Counted from the first letter of the stretch, positions 1 to 8,222 are shown. The stretch is 64,000 bases of DNA from Planctomycetota bacterium (GCA_022566535.1 JADFIR010000013.1:1-64000), one strand, 5' to 3'. Notes: generated by a model from the letters alone, not told the origin. A program made the numbers and translations.

Positions 1-672
1 CCGGCTGTACCCGCTGGTAGCGATCGCCACCTTGTAGGCGAGTACATCCAGGCGAGCGCCGTGCGTCTCACCGATCGGCCCCCGCATGCCACAGGTCAGC
101 AGATCGCACAGACGAGCGGAGACCAGCCGCCTGGCGTTGCTTGACGCCGCAGCGGCGGGATCCTCGCCCAGGCCCAGCCAGCTCGGCGGATCGATGCCGA
201 CGCCGATGTAATCACGCGACACCGCAGGGACGGCGTGGTCCGCCAGCTGCACGCCGTGACGAACAGCGTGCTCGGTAATCGCCTCAACGATCGGCCCCAC
301 CATCCCCTGCTTGTTCTCATCCGGGAGCGCAAAGCTCAGGGGACATCGGTCCAGATCGCCGGCCAGCTCAATCGCATCCAGCACTGCGGCGACGGCACGA
401 TCCACGTGGTCCGGCTCGACAAAGTGGGTTTGCGGGATCCACAGATCTACGCCAGCGGCAGTTAACTCCAATCGGCCCAGACGGACGCCCAAATCGCGCC
501 GCCCGGAGCGGTCCAGGTCTCGCGGCCGCAGGCCAGGCTGCATCGCGGAAAGCTGCACATGACGAAACCCCATTGCCGCGAGCCGATCCAGCGCCGCCCG
601 AGGCTGATCGCCCAACGGTGCGAGCGTCGGGGCCAGTGGGAGATCACGGTGCACACCCGCCAACTGTCGCAT
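1..672 (-). CDS. sugar phosphate isomerase/epimerase-like TIM-barrel protein (3' end outside window)
   Basis: A continuous open frame reads leftward from an ATG at 670-672 to the window edge (224 codons), so the C-terminus is missing. It begins MRQLAGVHRDLPLAPTLAP and continues with a pattern typical of xylose-isomerase-like TIM barrels: a strand/helix start with LDRLAAMGFRHVQLSAM, then LGRLELTAAGVDLWIP and a segment near residues 87-110 rich in AVAAVLDAIELAG. The family isomerises or epimerises sugars or inositols using metal ligands that lie mostly in the missing half, so catalysis cannot be judged. It is transcribed divergently from moaE, with 72 bp between the starts. The fold assignment is by pattern recognition only. 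Confidence 0.6.
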   Translation of the reverse strand, partial: MRQLAGVHRDLPLAPTLAPLGDQPRAALDRLAAMGFRHVQLSAMQPGLRPRDLDRSGRRDLGVRLGRLELTAAGVDLWIPQTHFVEPDHVDRAVAAVLDAIELAGDLDRCPLSFALPDENKQGMVGPIVEAITEHAVRHGVQLADHAVPAVSRDYIGVGIDPPSWLGLGEDPAAAASSNARRLVSARLCDLLTCGMRGPIGETHGARLDVLAYKVAIATSGYSR

Positions 673-744
673 GGTGCAAACGTATCGGCGAACCCACGAA
701 TCGCCAAGTGGCCGTGGGGACGACTGGCCAGGTACGATGCCTCC

Positions 745-1200
745 ATGGGCCATGGTCAGCGCACCATCGACGTGCAGATACTTGACCATCCGGTGCGACC
801 GATACCGCTGGAGCCCTTCCCGCAACCGGCGGGCGGAGAATGCATCTTTCTTGGCCGGACTCGCAAGGATGTTCACCCGAACCACGGCGAACTCGTGCAA
901 CTGAGCTATCAGGCGTATAGGCCGATGGCCGAGCGCGTGTTGCGCGAGCTGGCCGAACAAGCGGCGCAGCAGTTCGACTGTCGGGCGGTGCGGGTCCACC
1001 ATGCCGTGGGCGAGGTGCCGCTGGGCGAGGCGAGCGTCATGGTGCAGGTCGTTGCCGGCCACCGCGATCAGGCGTTCGAGGCGTGCCGGTTCCTCATCGA
1101 TCGGCTCAAAGCCACCGCGCCGATCTGGAAGCGCGAGATCTGGGCCGATGGCGCCACCTGGTCGCAAGGCGCGCCTGTCGAGATGCGTGAGGACCGCTGA
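745..1200 (+). CDS. moaE: molybdopterin synthase catalytic subunit MoaE
   Basis: MoaE is the large subunit of molybdopterin synthase. It transfers sulfur from the MoaD thiocarboxylate to precursor Z (cPMP) to make molybdopterin in the cytoplasm. The 151-residue product is of normal family length. It carries the core GECIFLGRTR near residues 31-40, the VVAGHRDQAFEACRFLIDRLK stretch around 102-122, and the active-site segment LKATAPIWKRE, in which K122 and K129 correspond to the two catalytic lysines of the E. coli enzyme. The ATG at 745 was chosen because the upstream extension of the frame is unlike MoaE and overlaps the divergent gene. No moaD or other Mo-cofactor gene is visible in the window. 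The stop codon overlaps the next start (TGATG). Confidence 0.92.
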   Translation: MGHGQRTIDVQILDHPVRPIPLEPFPQPAGGECIFLGRTRKDVHPNHGELVQLSYQAYRPMAERVLRELAEQAAQQFDCRAVRVHHAVGEVPLGEASVMVQVVAGHRDQAFEACRFLIDRLKATAPIWKREIWADGATWSQGAPVEMREDR

Positions 1201-1808
1201 TGCAGGGATACTTCAAGATCTGCAACGCGGTGTATTGGGTGAGCCTTGCAGTTTGGCTCGCAGCGCTTGTCGCCGCAGGCGTGGCTGCGGCCAACGTCTT
1301 CGGCACGCTAGGCGAAACGCCCCTGCGGCTCGAGCAGTACGCAGCGTACCCTACCCAGGAGCACGCGAGGCTCACGGCCGGGCTCATTATGGAAGGCGTG
1401 TTCTTCACCGTGGACTTGATCCAATTCGTAGCGATCCCGCTGACGGTGCTGATGCTTGTCGCCCAACTCTCGGTATTCGGTATGCCGCTCAAGTCGGTCG
1501 CTAACCTCGGTCGTGCGTTTTGCATTGTCATTGCGGCAGGGATGTTTGTCTTTCACGCGATAGCGCTCGCCCCGACAATGAATCACAACCTGCGGGCCTA
1601 CTGGGCAGCCGCAAAGACGGGTGACATCGCACTCGCGCGCGAGCATCAGACCGCCTTCAACGAAGATCATCCCACGGCGGAGGCGATTCTACGGATCAAT
1701 CTGATCCTCCTCGTGGTCGCGGTCGGCGCCTCGGCCGCCGCCGGGCCACCACCAGCGAAACCGGCGGTGTCGAGGCTTCAAGAACCGGGACTGCTGAGCC
1801 ATCGATGA
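1200..1808 (+). CDS. hypothetical membrane protein, four predicted TM helices
   Basis: This 202-residue protein is not one I recognise. Hydrophobic segments at about residues 8-31, 66-92, 103-125 and 165-184 suggest four membrane helices. A polar loop at 126-164 contains charged residues and the helix-breaking string NEDHPTAE. The C-terminal tail is Pro/Ala rich. It overlaps moaE by one base and nth by four bases (ATGA), so it is translated within the same transcript, but no link to either pathway is evident. Confidence 0.75.
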   Translation: MQGYFKICNAVYWVSLAVWLAALVAAGVAAANVFGTLGETPLRLEQYAAYPTQEHARLTAGLIMEGVFFTVDLIQFVAIPLTVLMLVAQLSVFGMPLKSVANLGRAFCIVIAAGMFVFHAIALAPTMNHNLRAYWAAAKTGDIALAREHQTAFNEDHPTAEAILRINLILLVVAVGASAAAGPPPAKPAVSRLQEPGLLSHR

Positions 1809-2512
1809 CCTCGATTACGTTGAAATCCACGATCAGCAAGGCCGGCTTCACACTGCCCAAGAAGTCCAAAGCTGAGACGGCACGGGCTCGGCGGATACTT
1901 GACGGCTTCTACAAGCATTACCCCGAGGCGCACTGCGAGCTGAAATACAGCAGTCCTCATGAGCTGCTGGTGGCGACGATTCTTTCAGCCCAGGCCACGG
2001 ATGTGGGCGTGAACAAGGCCACGCCCGAGCTGTTCAACGCGTTCCACGGGCCCGCCGACTACGCCGCCGCCAGCCCTGGCGAGATCGAGCCGTACATCCG
2101 TTCACTTGGATTCTTCCGCAACAAGTCCAAAGCGATCCACCTGGCAATGAAAGCGGTTCTCGATGACTTCGCAGGCGAGGTCCCCAACACCATGGACGAC
2201 CTGCTCAAGCTCTTCGGCGTGGCTCGCAAGACCGCCAACGTTGTGCTCGGCAACGCCTTCGGCATCAACGTCGGCGTCGTGGTGGACACCCATGTGATCC
2301 GCCTCAGCGGACGTTTCAGACTGTCTGCGCATACCGATCCGACGAAAATTGAGCTTGATCTGATGGCCTTGTTTCCTCGGCCGCATTGGACGATGCTCGG
2401 TCACATGATGATCTTCCACGGCCGGCAGGTCTGCAGAGCCCGCGGCGCGCTGTGTGCCCAACATCCGCTGTGTCAGAAATACTGCTCAAACGCCTGTGAA
2501 CCAGGCAAATGA
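1805..2512 (+). CDS. nth: endonuclease III (DNA glycosylase/AP lyase)
   Basis: Nth removes oxidised pyrimidines and cleaves the resulting abasic site in base excision repair. The helix-hairpin-helix is LFGVARKTANVV at residues 136-147, with catalytic Lys142. The catalytic Asp161 is in VVDTHVIRL. Both are correctly placed, and A140 replaces the usual Gly of LPGVGRKTA. The C-terminal [4Fe-4S] region has cysteines at 210, 217, 223, 227 and 231. The canonical spacing is C-X6-C-X2-C-X5-C; here the first interval is X6 but the next two are X5 and X3. The protein is 235 residues, slightly longer than E. coli Nth because of an N-terminal extension of about 20 residues. It sits in a translationally overlapping run followed by recX. 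Confidence 0.93.
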   Translation: MTSITLKSTISKAGFTLPKKSKAETARARRILDGFYKHYPEAHCELKYSSPHELLVATILSAQATDVGVNKATPELFNAFHGPADYAAASPGEIEPYIRSLGFFRNKSKAIHLAMKAVLDDFAGEVPNTMDDLLKLFGVARKTANVVLGNAFGINVGVVVDTHVIRLSGRFRLSAHTDPTKIELDLMALFPRPHWTMLGHMMIFHGRQVCRARGALCAQHPLCQKYCSNACEPGK

Positions 2513-2595
2513 CATTTATCCTCCGGCCGAGGGGGCTCAGGTCTGCGTGCCGCGCCGCTGTGCGAGCGGCGGCTAAACTGAGAGACGACCACTCG

Positions 2596-3282
2596 ATGGG
2601 CCAACAAATGTTCGCCAACATTGCATCAGCGACCACCATCACCGCGATCGAACCACTTCGATCTGATTCGACGATGCGACGGGTACGGGTTGGCCGCAAG
2701 ACCATCGCCACCGTACGAGCCGCCGACGTGGAAGCGATGGGATTGGCCGTCGGCCTGGAATGGACCGATCAACTTGCCCAACGGGTACAACGCGCCGTCG
2801 AGACGCACCAGGCTCGCCGGGCGGCATTGTCGCTGCTGAACCGCCGGGCATATTCCTGCGGGGAGCTGATCGACCGCCTCGCCCGCAGAGGGCACAGCAA
2901 CCAGATCGCCGGGAGTATCGCCCAAGAGCTCGCAACAGCCGGCTCAATTGATGATGAGGCCTACGGCCGGGCGATCGCGCGAGAGGCCGTCGTAACCAAG
3001 CCCGCTTCGCAGGAGTTCCTGGCAAGGAAGTTGCGAGAACGCCGAATCCCTGACGATCTTGCGCAGCGAATCGCCCTCGAAACACTCGCTGACGTGGACT
3101 TGGTCGAGGCCGCAACGCAATACGCCCGCAAGCGATTGCACGCCATGCCTACGGTAAGTCGGACCACGGCCACCCGCCGAATCGCCGCTGCGCTTGCTCG
3201 ACGCGGATTTGATCCGGACACGATCACCGCCACGCTTGGAAGACTCAATCAAGGTCCCCTGACGGACCAGCCTGCAACGTGA
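2596..3282 (+). CDS. recX: RecX family regulatory protein
   Basis: RecX proteins bind RecA filaments and modulate recombination and SOS activity. The central and C-terminal parts show the three-helix RecX repeats: ALSLLNRRAYSCGELIDRL, then AGSIDDEAYGRAIAREAV, RKLRERRIPDDLAQRIALE, and a last repeat with AALARRGFDPDTITATL. The frame is open from a start at 2509 that overlaps the nth stop, but the first 29 residues (MTFILRPRGLRSACRAA...) are unlike RecX, so the ATG at 2596 was chosen; the ATG at 2608 is also possible. recA is not in the window. The N-terminal 60 residues before the repeats are poorly conserved in the family, so the start remains uncertain. Confidence 0.82.
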   Translation: MGQQMFANIASATTITAIEPLRSDSTMRRVRVGRKTIATVRAADVEAMGLAVGLEWTDQLAQRVQRAVETHQARRAALSLLNRRAYSCGELIDRLARRGHSNQIAGSIAQELATAGSIDDEAYGRAIAREAVVTKPASQEFLARKLRERRIPDDLAQRIALETLADVDLVEAATQYARKRLHAMPTVSRTTATRRIAAALARRGFDPDTITATLGRLNQGPLTDQPAT

Positions 3283-4340
3283 TTCGATCGCCGTGGGCGG
3301 TTCCCCGTCGTGGACCGCCTGAGCAGCCGAACCAGGAAATGTCTCGCCGCAGCATGTCAAGCCTGCCTTCCGACGGACTTCGCCGCGCCCCGGTGTTAAC
3401 GTATCGGCTCATCACCGGCGGGCTGTTGATCGCCTTCCTACTGGCTGTGGTTCTGCTGGATGATTGGCTTGACGGCGTTGAGTTGACCGGCGGCTGGCGG
3501 AGCGTTTTCCTGGAGAAGGATCATCCGCCACGGGGCCTGGTTCTGTTCGGGCTGGCGCTGGCGGTCGCCCCGCTTGGGGCGTGGGAGCTCTCTGCGATCT
3601 TTCGGGCCAACGGAATCGCCACCCGCACCTGGCTGAACAGCCTCGCGGCGATGACCGGACTTGTGTTGAGCTTCAGCATCCCCACCCGAACGGAAACAAC
3701 CCTCGGCACGGAAGCCACGACGACTATCGCCATCATCTCGACGGGCATGATCATCGTGTTCGTGGCCGCCCTGTTGACGTTCAGCCGGCAGCGGAACGCC
3801 CAGGGCGTGGTCGCCGCTGCCGGGGCCGTTGTCTTCACCATGGTGTACCTCGGATTCATGCTCGGCTTCCTGCTGGCGCTGCGCCGCGGTCATTCCGCGT
3901 GGATCGTGGTCGGCGTGATCCTCATCACCAAATCATCCGATACCGGTGCCTTCTTCGCTGGCCGAGCGATCGGGCGACACAAGATGATCCCCTGGCTGAG
4001 TCCCGGCAAGACGTGGGAAGGACTCGCCGGGGGTGTGGCGGCCGCTGTGCTTATCGGGCCGGCCCTCGCAGGCGCCAGCCGATGGTTGCCGGAGCCGGCC
4101 GATCATGTGCCGTGGTTGCTCGGTGCGGTCTGCGGAGTCGTTTTCGCCCTAGTCGGCCAGCTCGGCGATCTGGCGGTCAGCCTCTTCAAACGAGGCGCGG
4201 GGATGAAGGACACCTCGGCAATCCTACCCGGCCTCGGGGGAGTGCTTGATGTCCTGGACTCACCGCTGATGGTTGCACCGGTGGCCTACTGGATTCTGAC
4301 CCTCGCGCTGCCGGGGTCGGCGGGAGCGCTGCCATCGTAG
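3279..4340 (+). CDS. cdsA: phosphatidate cytidylyltransferase CdsA
   Basis: CdsA condenses phosphatidic acid with CTP to make CDP-diacylglycerol, the precursor of the anionic phospholipids and phosphatidylethanolamine, in the inner membrane. The protein is polytopic, with about eight hydrophobic segments. It has the metal-binding KSSDTGAFFAGR motif around residue 218 and the family signature SLFKRGAGMKDTSAILPG followed by GGVLDVLDS near the C-terminus. The GTG at 3279 overlaps the recX stop codon. Internal ATGs at 3339 and 3354 give a more usual N-terminus, and the first 20 residues (Pro/Arg rich) are unlikely to be conserved. The gene ends the moaE-cdsA run. Confidence 0.92.
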   Translation: MIRSPWAVPRRGPPEQPNQEMSRRSMSSLPSDGLRRAPVLTYRLITGGLLIAFLLAVVLLDDWLDGVELTGGWRSVFLEKDHPPRGLVLFGLALAVAPLGAWELSAIFRANGIATRTWLNSLAAMTGLVLSFSIPTRTETTLGTEATTTIAIISTGMIIVFVAALLTFSRQRNAQGVVAAAGAVVFTMVYLGFMLGFLLALRRGHSAWIVVGVILITKSSDTGAFFAGRAIGRHKMIPWLSPGKTWEGLAGGVAAAVLIGPALAGASRWLPEPADHVPWLLGAVCGVVFALVGQLGDLAVSLFKRGAGMKDTSAILPGLGGVLDVLDSPLMVAPVAYWILTLALPGSAGALPS

Positions 4341-4385
4341 AAGAAGAATATTGATCCCAACGTCGCTTCCTCGGCAGCCCACGTG

Positions 4386-4391
4386 TACACT
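4386..4391 (+). promoter_or_regulatory. candidate -10 element TACACT
   Basis: TACACT lies 26 bp upstream of the ATG at 4418, with a weak -35-like TCGCTT 17 bp further upstream (4363-4368). The same TACACT hexamer occurs just upstream of three other genes in this window. This is inference from sequence only. Confidence 0.35.
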
Positions 4392-4417
4392 CTTTGCTTG
4401 GGCCGCTTGGAGCACGA

Positions 4418-5170
4418 ATGAGTCTGACTGACAGTCTGCTAACCCTCTATCGGGTTGAAGCCCAGGTGAGAGGCCTGCGCGGCAGACTCGAATCCGCCCA
4501 AAACTACCTGACGGCCCAAACCCAGCAGCTTGAAGAACTCCGCGAGCAGCGTCAGGAACTGCAAACGCGCACGCATCAGATACAGGCCAAGATCGGCAAC
4601 CTCGAGGGTGAGACCGCCGCCATCGACAATCGTATCGAAAAGCTGCGCAATGAGTTGAACATGGCTTCGACCAACAAGCAATACACAGCGGTTCTCACCG
4701 AGCTGAACACCGTGAAACTCTCTCGGAACGAGGTCGACGACCAGATCCTCGAGGAAATGGAGCGAATCGATCAGATCAAAGAACAGCTCGCGACGCTCGA
4801 CTCCGATATCGCCGAGCGCGAGAAGATCCGAGCGAGCGCCGAGAACGAGCTTCAACGGCGGCATGAAGAGGTCGGCGACCGATTGGCTGAGCTAGAGGCC
4901 GAGCGCCAGGTCGCCGCCGCCGAAGTCCCTGCTGCTGAACGGAGGATCTTCAACGAGATGGCCGACGCCCATAGCGGGGAAGCGATGGCTGCGGTCCAAG
5001 AGATCAGCCGTAGAAGCCGTGAATATGCCTGTGGAGAGTGCAACATGTTCCTGCCGTTCGAAACGGTCGCCGCGCTCATGGGAGCAATCAACACACTCGT
5101 ACGGTGTCACGCCTGTGGGCGAATCCTTTTCCTTCAGGATGAAACTCGTGGCGCGCTGGCGAAGGGATAA
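4418..5170 (+). CDS. C4 zinc-ribbon coiled-coil protein
   Basis: This 250-residue protein consists of a long helical coiled coil (residues about 5-185, rich in Glu, Gln, Arg and Leu heptads) and a C-terminal four-cysteine zinc ribbon with C205-x2-C208 and C230-x2-C233. This architecture matches the widespread bacterial C4-type zinc-ribbon family (zf-RING_7, CT398-like), whose members are thought to bind nucleic acid or protein partners but have no settled function. The start at ATG 4418 fits the conserved N-terminus (MSLTDSLLTLYRVEAQVRGL); a TTG 24 bases upstream is less likely. The gene lies downstream of cdsA but has its own candidate promoter, and it converges with nrdR. Confidence 0.85.
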   Translation: MSLTDSLLTLYRVEAQVRGLRGRLESAQNYLTAQTQQLEELREQRQELQTRTHQIQAKIGNLEGETAAIDNRIEKLRNELNMASTNKQYTAVLTELNTVKLSRNEVDDQILEEMERIDQIKEQLATLDSDIAEREKIRASAENELQRRHEEVGDRLAELEAERQVAAAEVPAAERRIFNEMADAHSGEAMAAVQEISRRSREYACGECNMFLPFETVAALMGAINTLVRCHACGRILFLQDETRGALAKG

Positions 5171-5226
5171 ACGGAGTCCCGCCGCACACGAGCGCGTGAT
5201 CCCCGAACCACGACCAGCCGATTTCA

Positions 5227-5733
5227 TCAGCTCTGGACATCGCCGGGAAACAGGTCGCGCTGGTTTGGCAGGTTCTTCGGCCGGGCCTTGAGGGCGCTGA
5301 GTTCTTCGGCGAACTCGTCGAGCGTGCGGAACTCGTGGTACTCGCTGGCATAGCGGATGTAGGCGATCTCGTCCATTTCTCTGAGCTTGGCCGCTACACG
5401 CTTGCCGATCTCGGCGCTGGGCACCTCGCGCTCGAACTCGCGGTGCACCTGGTCCTCGGTTTCCTGAGCGAGCCTGAGCTTGGCCTGCTCGGGGATCGGC
5501 CGCTTGCCGCATGCTGCCTGCAGACCCTTGAGCACGTTCTGCCGGTCGAACGGCACGCGGCTACCGTCCTTCTTCACGACCATGAGCCTCGCCGTCTTCT
5601 CGACCCGCTCGTAGGTGGTGTAGCGCCTTTCGCACGCCAGGCACTCCCGCCGCCGACGTACCAGCACTCCCCCCTCGGAGGCTCGGCTGTCGATCACCCG
5701 ATCGTTGTCTTGGCCGCAATAAGGGCAGATCAC
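5227..5733 (-). CDS. nrdR: transcriptional repressor NrdR
   Basis: NrdR senses ATP/dATP and represses ribonucleotide reductase genes. The 168-residue product has the expected zinc ribbon, C3-x2-C6 and C31-x2-C34, with RRRRECLACERRYTTYERVE after it. An ATP-cone domain from about residue 49 to 139 follows (VVKKDGSRVPFDRQNVLKGL). The family normally starts M-x-C-P-x-C, which here corresponds to the GTG codon at 5731-5733 (GTG ATC TGC CCT). The ATG at 5790 would add 19 unrelated residues. No nrd genes are in the window, so the regulated targets lie elsewhere. Confidence 0.93.
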   Translation of the reverse strand: MICPYCGQDNDRVIDSRASEGGVLVRRRRECLACERRYTTYERVEKTARLMVVKKDGSRVPFDRQNVLKGLQAACGKRPIPEQAKLRLAQETEDQVHREFEREVPSAEIGKRVAAKLREMDEIAYIRYASEYHEFRTLDEFAEELSALKARPKNLPNQRDLFPGDVQS

Positions 5734-5943
5734 TGCACGATCCTCAATCCACCCATGATCTGGGCGTCGATGATGTCGCAGACCCATCATCTTGATCGAT
5801 GATCATTCGCGGGTCAACCCTGGCCGGCTCATTTCGGTGACGTGTGGCTCCTCCGCGCGCAACAAGGGCCCGGCCCATAGGGCGGCTTCGCCTTGGGCCC
5901 GGGGCCCCGGGGGATCTCAAGTTCGTGCCCATACTTCGCCGAA

Positions 5944-5971
5944 TTGACCTGTTGGCGGTCCCGGATATCCT
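5944..5971 (+). promoter_or_regulatory. candidate sigma-70 promoter of the thrS leader
   Basis: TTGACC (5944-5949, 5/6 match to the -35 consensus) and TATCCT (5966-5971, 4/6 match to the -10) are separated by 16 bp. The predicted transcription start is about 5978-5982, at or just before the leader-peptide ATG at 5982, so the leader would have almost no 5' untranslated region. The assignment is by consensus matching only. Confidence 0.6.
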
Positions 5972-5981
5972 CATACTGACC

Positions 5982-6041
5982 ATGTGTTTCGAAGCCGCTT
6001 CCACGACGACGGCGACCACGATTATCACTGCTCGCGGGTGA
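5982..6041 (+). CDS. Thr/Ile-rich leader peptide of thrS (thrL-like)
   Basis: A 19-codon reading frame encodes MCFEAASTTTATTIITARG and stops at TGA 6039-6041. Six of the 19 codons specify threonine (ACG, ACG, ACG, ACC, ACG, ACT at 6003-6029), with two isoleucine codons among them. This resembles the E. coli thrL leader peptide, which also mixes Thr and Ile codons. It lies 100 bp upstream of the threonyl-tRNA synthetase gene and directly before an antiterminator/terminator pair, which is the layout expected for ribosome-mediated attenuation. The codon run senses charged tRNA-Thr by ribosome stalling. No Shine-Dalgarno is seen; with the predicted promoter the message would be nearly leaderless. 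The peptide itself probably has no function after translation. Confidence 0.75.
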   Translation: MCFEAASTTTATTIITARG

Positions 6042-6105
6042 CGGCCGTTGCGTGGACACTCAATGAAGCAGCGGGCGCGGCCGTCGGGCCGTGCCTTTTT
6101 CTTTT
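6040..6105 (+). terminator. thrS attenuator: antiterminator strand plus intrinsic terminator
   Basis: The terminator is a 9-bp stem (6074-6082 with 6087-6095, one G-U pair, loop GTCG) followed by TTTTTCTTTT at 6096-6105, 35 bases before the thrS ATG. The strand GACGGCCG at 6040-6047, which overlaps the leader stop codon, is perfectly complementary over 8 bp to CGGCCGTC at 6078-6085. It would therefore disrupt the terminator. A short alternative pairing of CCACG (6016-6020, in the Thr codons) with CGTGG (6051-6055) could act as the 1:2 pause hairpin. A ribosome reaching the stop codon covers 6040-6047 and lets the terminator form. A ribosome stalled at Thr codons leaves it free, giving readthrough into thrS. 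Confidence 0.72.
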
Positions 6106-6140
6106 CGCCGCTGCCGCAGAGTCAGTGAAGGACCGCAACC

Positions 6141-8222
6141 ATGCCTCGCATCACCCTACCCGATGGAACTGTTCGTGAATTCGATCACCCGATAGCTGCC
6201 GCCGAGGTCGCCGCGGGAATCGGGCCCCGGCTGGCCAAGGACGCCCTGGGCGCGCGAATCAACGGCGAGCTGTGTGATCTGAGCAGCATCATCACCGACG
6301 ACGCAGAGCTGTCGATCGTGACCCCCACCAGGCGCGACGGTGAGACGGACCCGGACGCGCTATCCCTGATTCGTCACAGCTGCGCCCACGTCATGGCCGA
6401 GGCGATCCAGCACCTCGCCCCCGGGGTGCAACTCGTCTACGGACCACCGCTGGACACCGGGTTCTATTACGACTTGGCCGTGCCCGAGGGTCGGCCGCTC
6501 AGCACCGACGATTTCGAGGCCATCGAAAAGGAGATGGGCAAGATCATTGCCGATGACCGGCCGTTTGCCCGCTACGAGCTGCCCATTGATGAGGGGATGG
6601 AGAAGCTGAAAGCCGAGGGCAGCAAATACAAGATCGATAATGCAAAACGAGCGATCGAGGCCGGGTCCCAGCGTCTGAGTTGGTACGTCACCGGGGAGCG
6701 GGGCCGGGATTGGGAGGATCTCTGCCGCGGCCCCCATGTGCCCAGCACCGGGCGGATTGGGGCGTACAAGCTGCTGAGCCTCGCCTCAAGCTATTGGCAC
6801 GGTGACGCCACCTCAGATCGCCTCACTCGCGTCTATGGCACCGCCTTCGCCACCCCCCAGCAGCTTCAACGCCATCTTCAGCAGCTCGAAGAGGCCAAAG
6901 AACGTGACCACCGTCTGCTCGGAAAGCAGTTGGACCTGTTCCACATCGACGAAGCCGTAGGGCCGGGGCTGATTCTGTGGACCCCCAATGGAGCCATCAT
7001 TCGCCGGGAGCTTGAGGTGTTCATCCAGGCGGAGCTGACCAAGCAAGGGTACCAGATGGTCTACACGCCGCACATCGGCAAGCTCGAGCTGTACAGGACC
7101 AGCGGACATTTCCCGTATTTCCGAGAGAGCCAGTATCCGCCGATGATCAGTGTCGATCAGCTCCAGGCTTTCGCCGCGGAAGGTGTCAGCTGCGCGGAGC
7201 TGGCCAATCGCATGCAGCGTGGGGACATCGAAGGCTATTTGCTCAAACCGATGAACTGCCCGCATCACATGAAGATCTTCGCCTGCCGCCCGCACAGCTA
7301 CCGGGACCTACCGGTTCGCCTAGCGGAGTTCGGCACCGTGTACCGCTGGGAGCAGTCCGGCGAGATCGGCGGGCTGACCCGCGTTCGCGGCATCACCCAG
7401 GACGACGCTCATCTGTTCTGCGCCGAGGAGCAGATCGCCGAGGAACTCCACGGCTGCCTGGAACTGGTCAAGATCATCTTCTCAACCCTGGGCATCAAGG
7501 ATTACCGGGTGCGGGTGGGCCTGCGCGACCCCGACGGCACGAAGTATGTCGGCGACGCATCGGCGTGGGACAAGGCGGAGCAGGCATGTCGGGACGCGGT
7601 GCCTTCCCTCGGTGTGCCCTTTGTTGAAGAGGCGGGCGAGGCGGCGTTCTACGGCCCGAAGATTGACTTCATGGTCCGAGACGTGATCGGCCGGGAATGG
7701 CAGCTCGGGACCATCCAGGTCGATTACAACCTGCCGCAGCGCTTCGACCTCAGCTATATCGGGGCTGACAACCAGCCGCATCGGCCGGTGGTGATCCACC
7801 GCGCGCCGTTCGGATCGATGGAGCGGTTCGTTGGATTGCTGATCGAGCACTTCGCCGGCGCGTTTCCAACCTGGCTGGCGCCCGAGCAAGTTCGCGTGCT
7901 CCCGATCAGCCGAAAGACGCTCAGCTACGGCAAGGTCGTCGTCGCTGCCCTGGTGGGCCAAGGCGTCCGGGCGGCGATCGACGACTCAGATGACCGCATC
8001 CAGGCCAAGATCAGGGTCGCTGCCCAGATGAAGACCCCGTATCTGCTCGTGGTCGGCCCAAACGACGAGCAGCGGAACGAGGTAAGCGTGCGGGCCCGCG
8101 GGATTCGGCGCGACCTCGGACCGCTTGGGCTGGAGACATTTGTGCGGACCATCAAGGAGGAAATCGAGACTCGTGGTCGCCGCACAGTCGTCTCCGAGCA
8201 CTTTCAGGCCGCGGCCGTCTAG
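6141..8222 (+). CDS. thrS: threonyl-tRNA synthetase
   Basis: ThrRS charges tRNA-Thr with threonine and edits mischarged serine. The 693 residues follow the family order. A TGS domain spans residues 1-62. The editing domain has HSCAH at 79-83 and CRGPH at 195-199. The class II catalytic core includes the zinc ligands C373 (MNCPHHMKIF) and H423 (DDAHLFC) and a third His near 553 (VIHRAPFGSMERF). A C-terminal anticodon-binding domain follows. A segment of about 30 residues at 336-365, just before the zinc-binding strand, looks like an insertion relative to E. coli ThrRS. Expression is probably controlled by the upstream leader-peptide attenuator. infC follows after a 333-bp gap, keeping the common thrS-infC order. 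Confidence 0.97.
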   Translation: MPRITLPDGTVREFDHPIAAAEVAAGIGPRLAKDALGARINGELCDLSSIITDDAELSIVTPTRRDGETDPDALSLIRHSCAHVMAEAIQHLAPGVQLVYGPPLDTGFYYDLAVPEGRPLSTDDFEAIEKEMGKIIADDRPFARYELPIDEGMEKLKAEGSKYKIDNAKRAIEAGSQRLSWYVTGERGRDWEDLCRGPHVPSTGRIGAYKLLSLASSYWHGDATSDRLTRVYGTAFATPQQLQRHLQQLEEAKERDHRLLGKQLDLFHIDEAVGPGLILWTPNGAIIRRELEVFIQAELTKQGYQMVYTPHIGKLELYRTSGHFPYFRESQYPPMISVDQLQAFAAEGVSCAELANRMQRGDIEGYLLKPMNCPHHMKIFACRPHSYRDLPVRLAEFGTVYRWEQSGEIGGLTRVRGITQDDAHLFCAEEQIAEELHGCLELVKIIFSTLGIKDYRVRVGLRDPDGTKYVGDASAWDKAEQACRDAVPSLGVPFVEEAGEAAFYGPKIDFMVRDVIGREWQLGTIQVDYNLPQRFDLSYIGADNQPHRPVVIHRAPFGSMERFVGLLIEHFAGAFPTWLAPEQVRVLPISRKTLSYGKVVVAALVGQGVRAAIDDSDDRIQAKIRVAAQMKTPYLLVVGPNDEQRNEVSVRARGIRRDLGPLGLETFVRTIKEEIETRGRRTVVSEHFQAAAV

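Noticed and set aside
5982-6140. T-box riboswitch upstream of thrS
   Set aside because: No T-box sequence (AGGGUGGNACCGCG-like), no Stem I/specifier loop and no antiterminator bulge were found; the short Thr-rich ORF with competing hairpins explains the region better.
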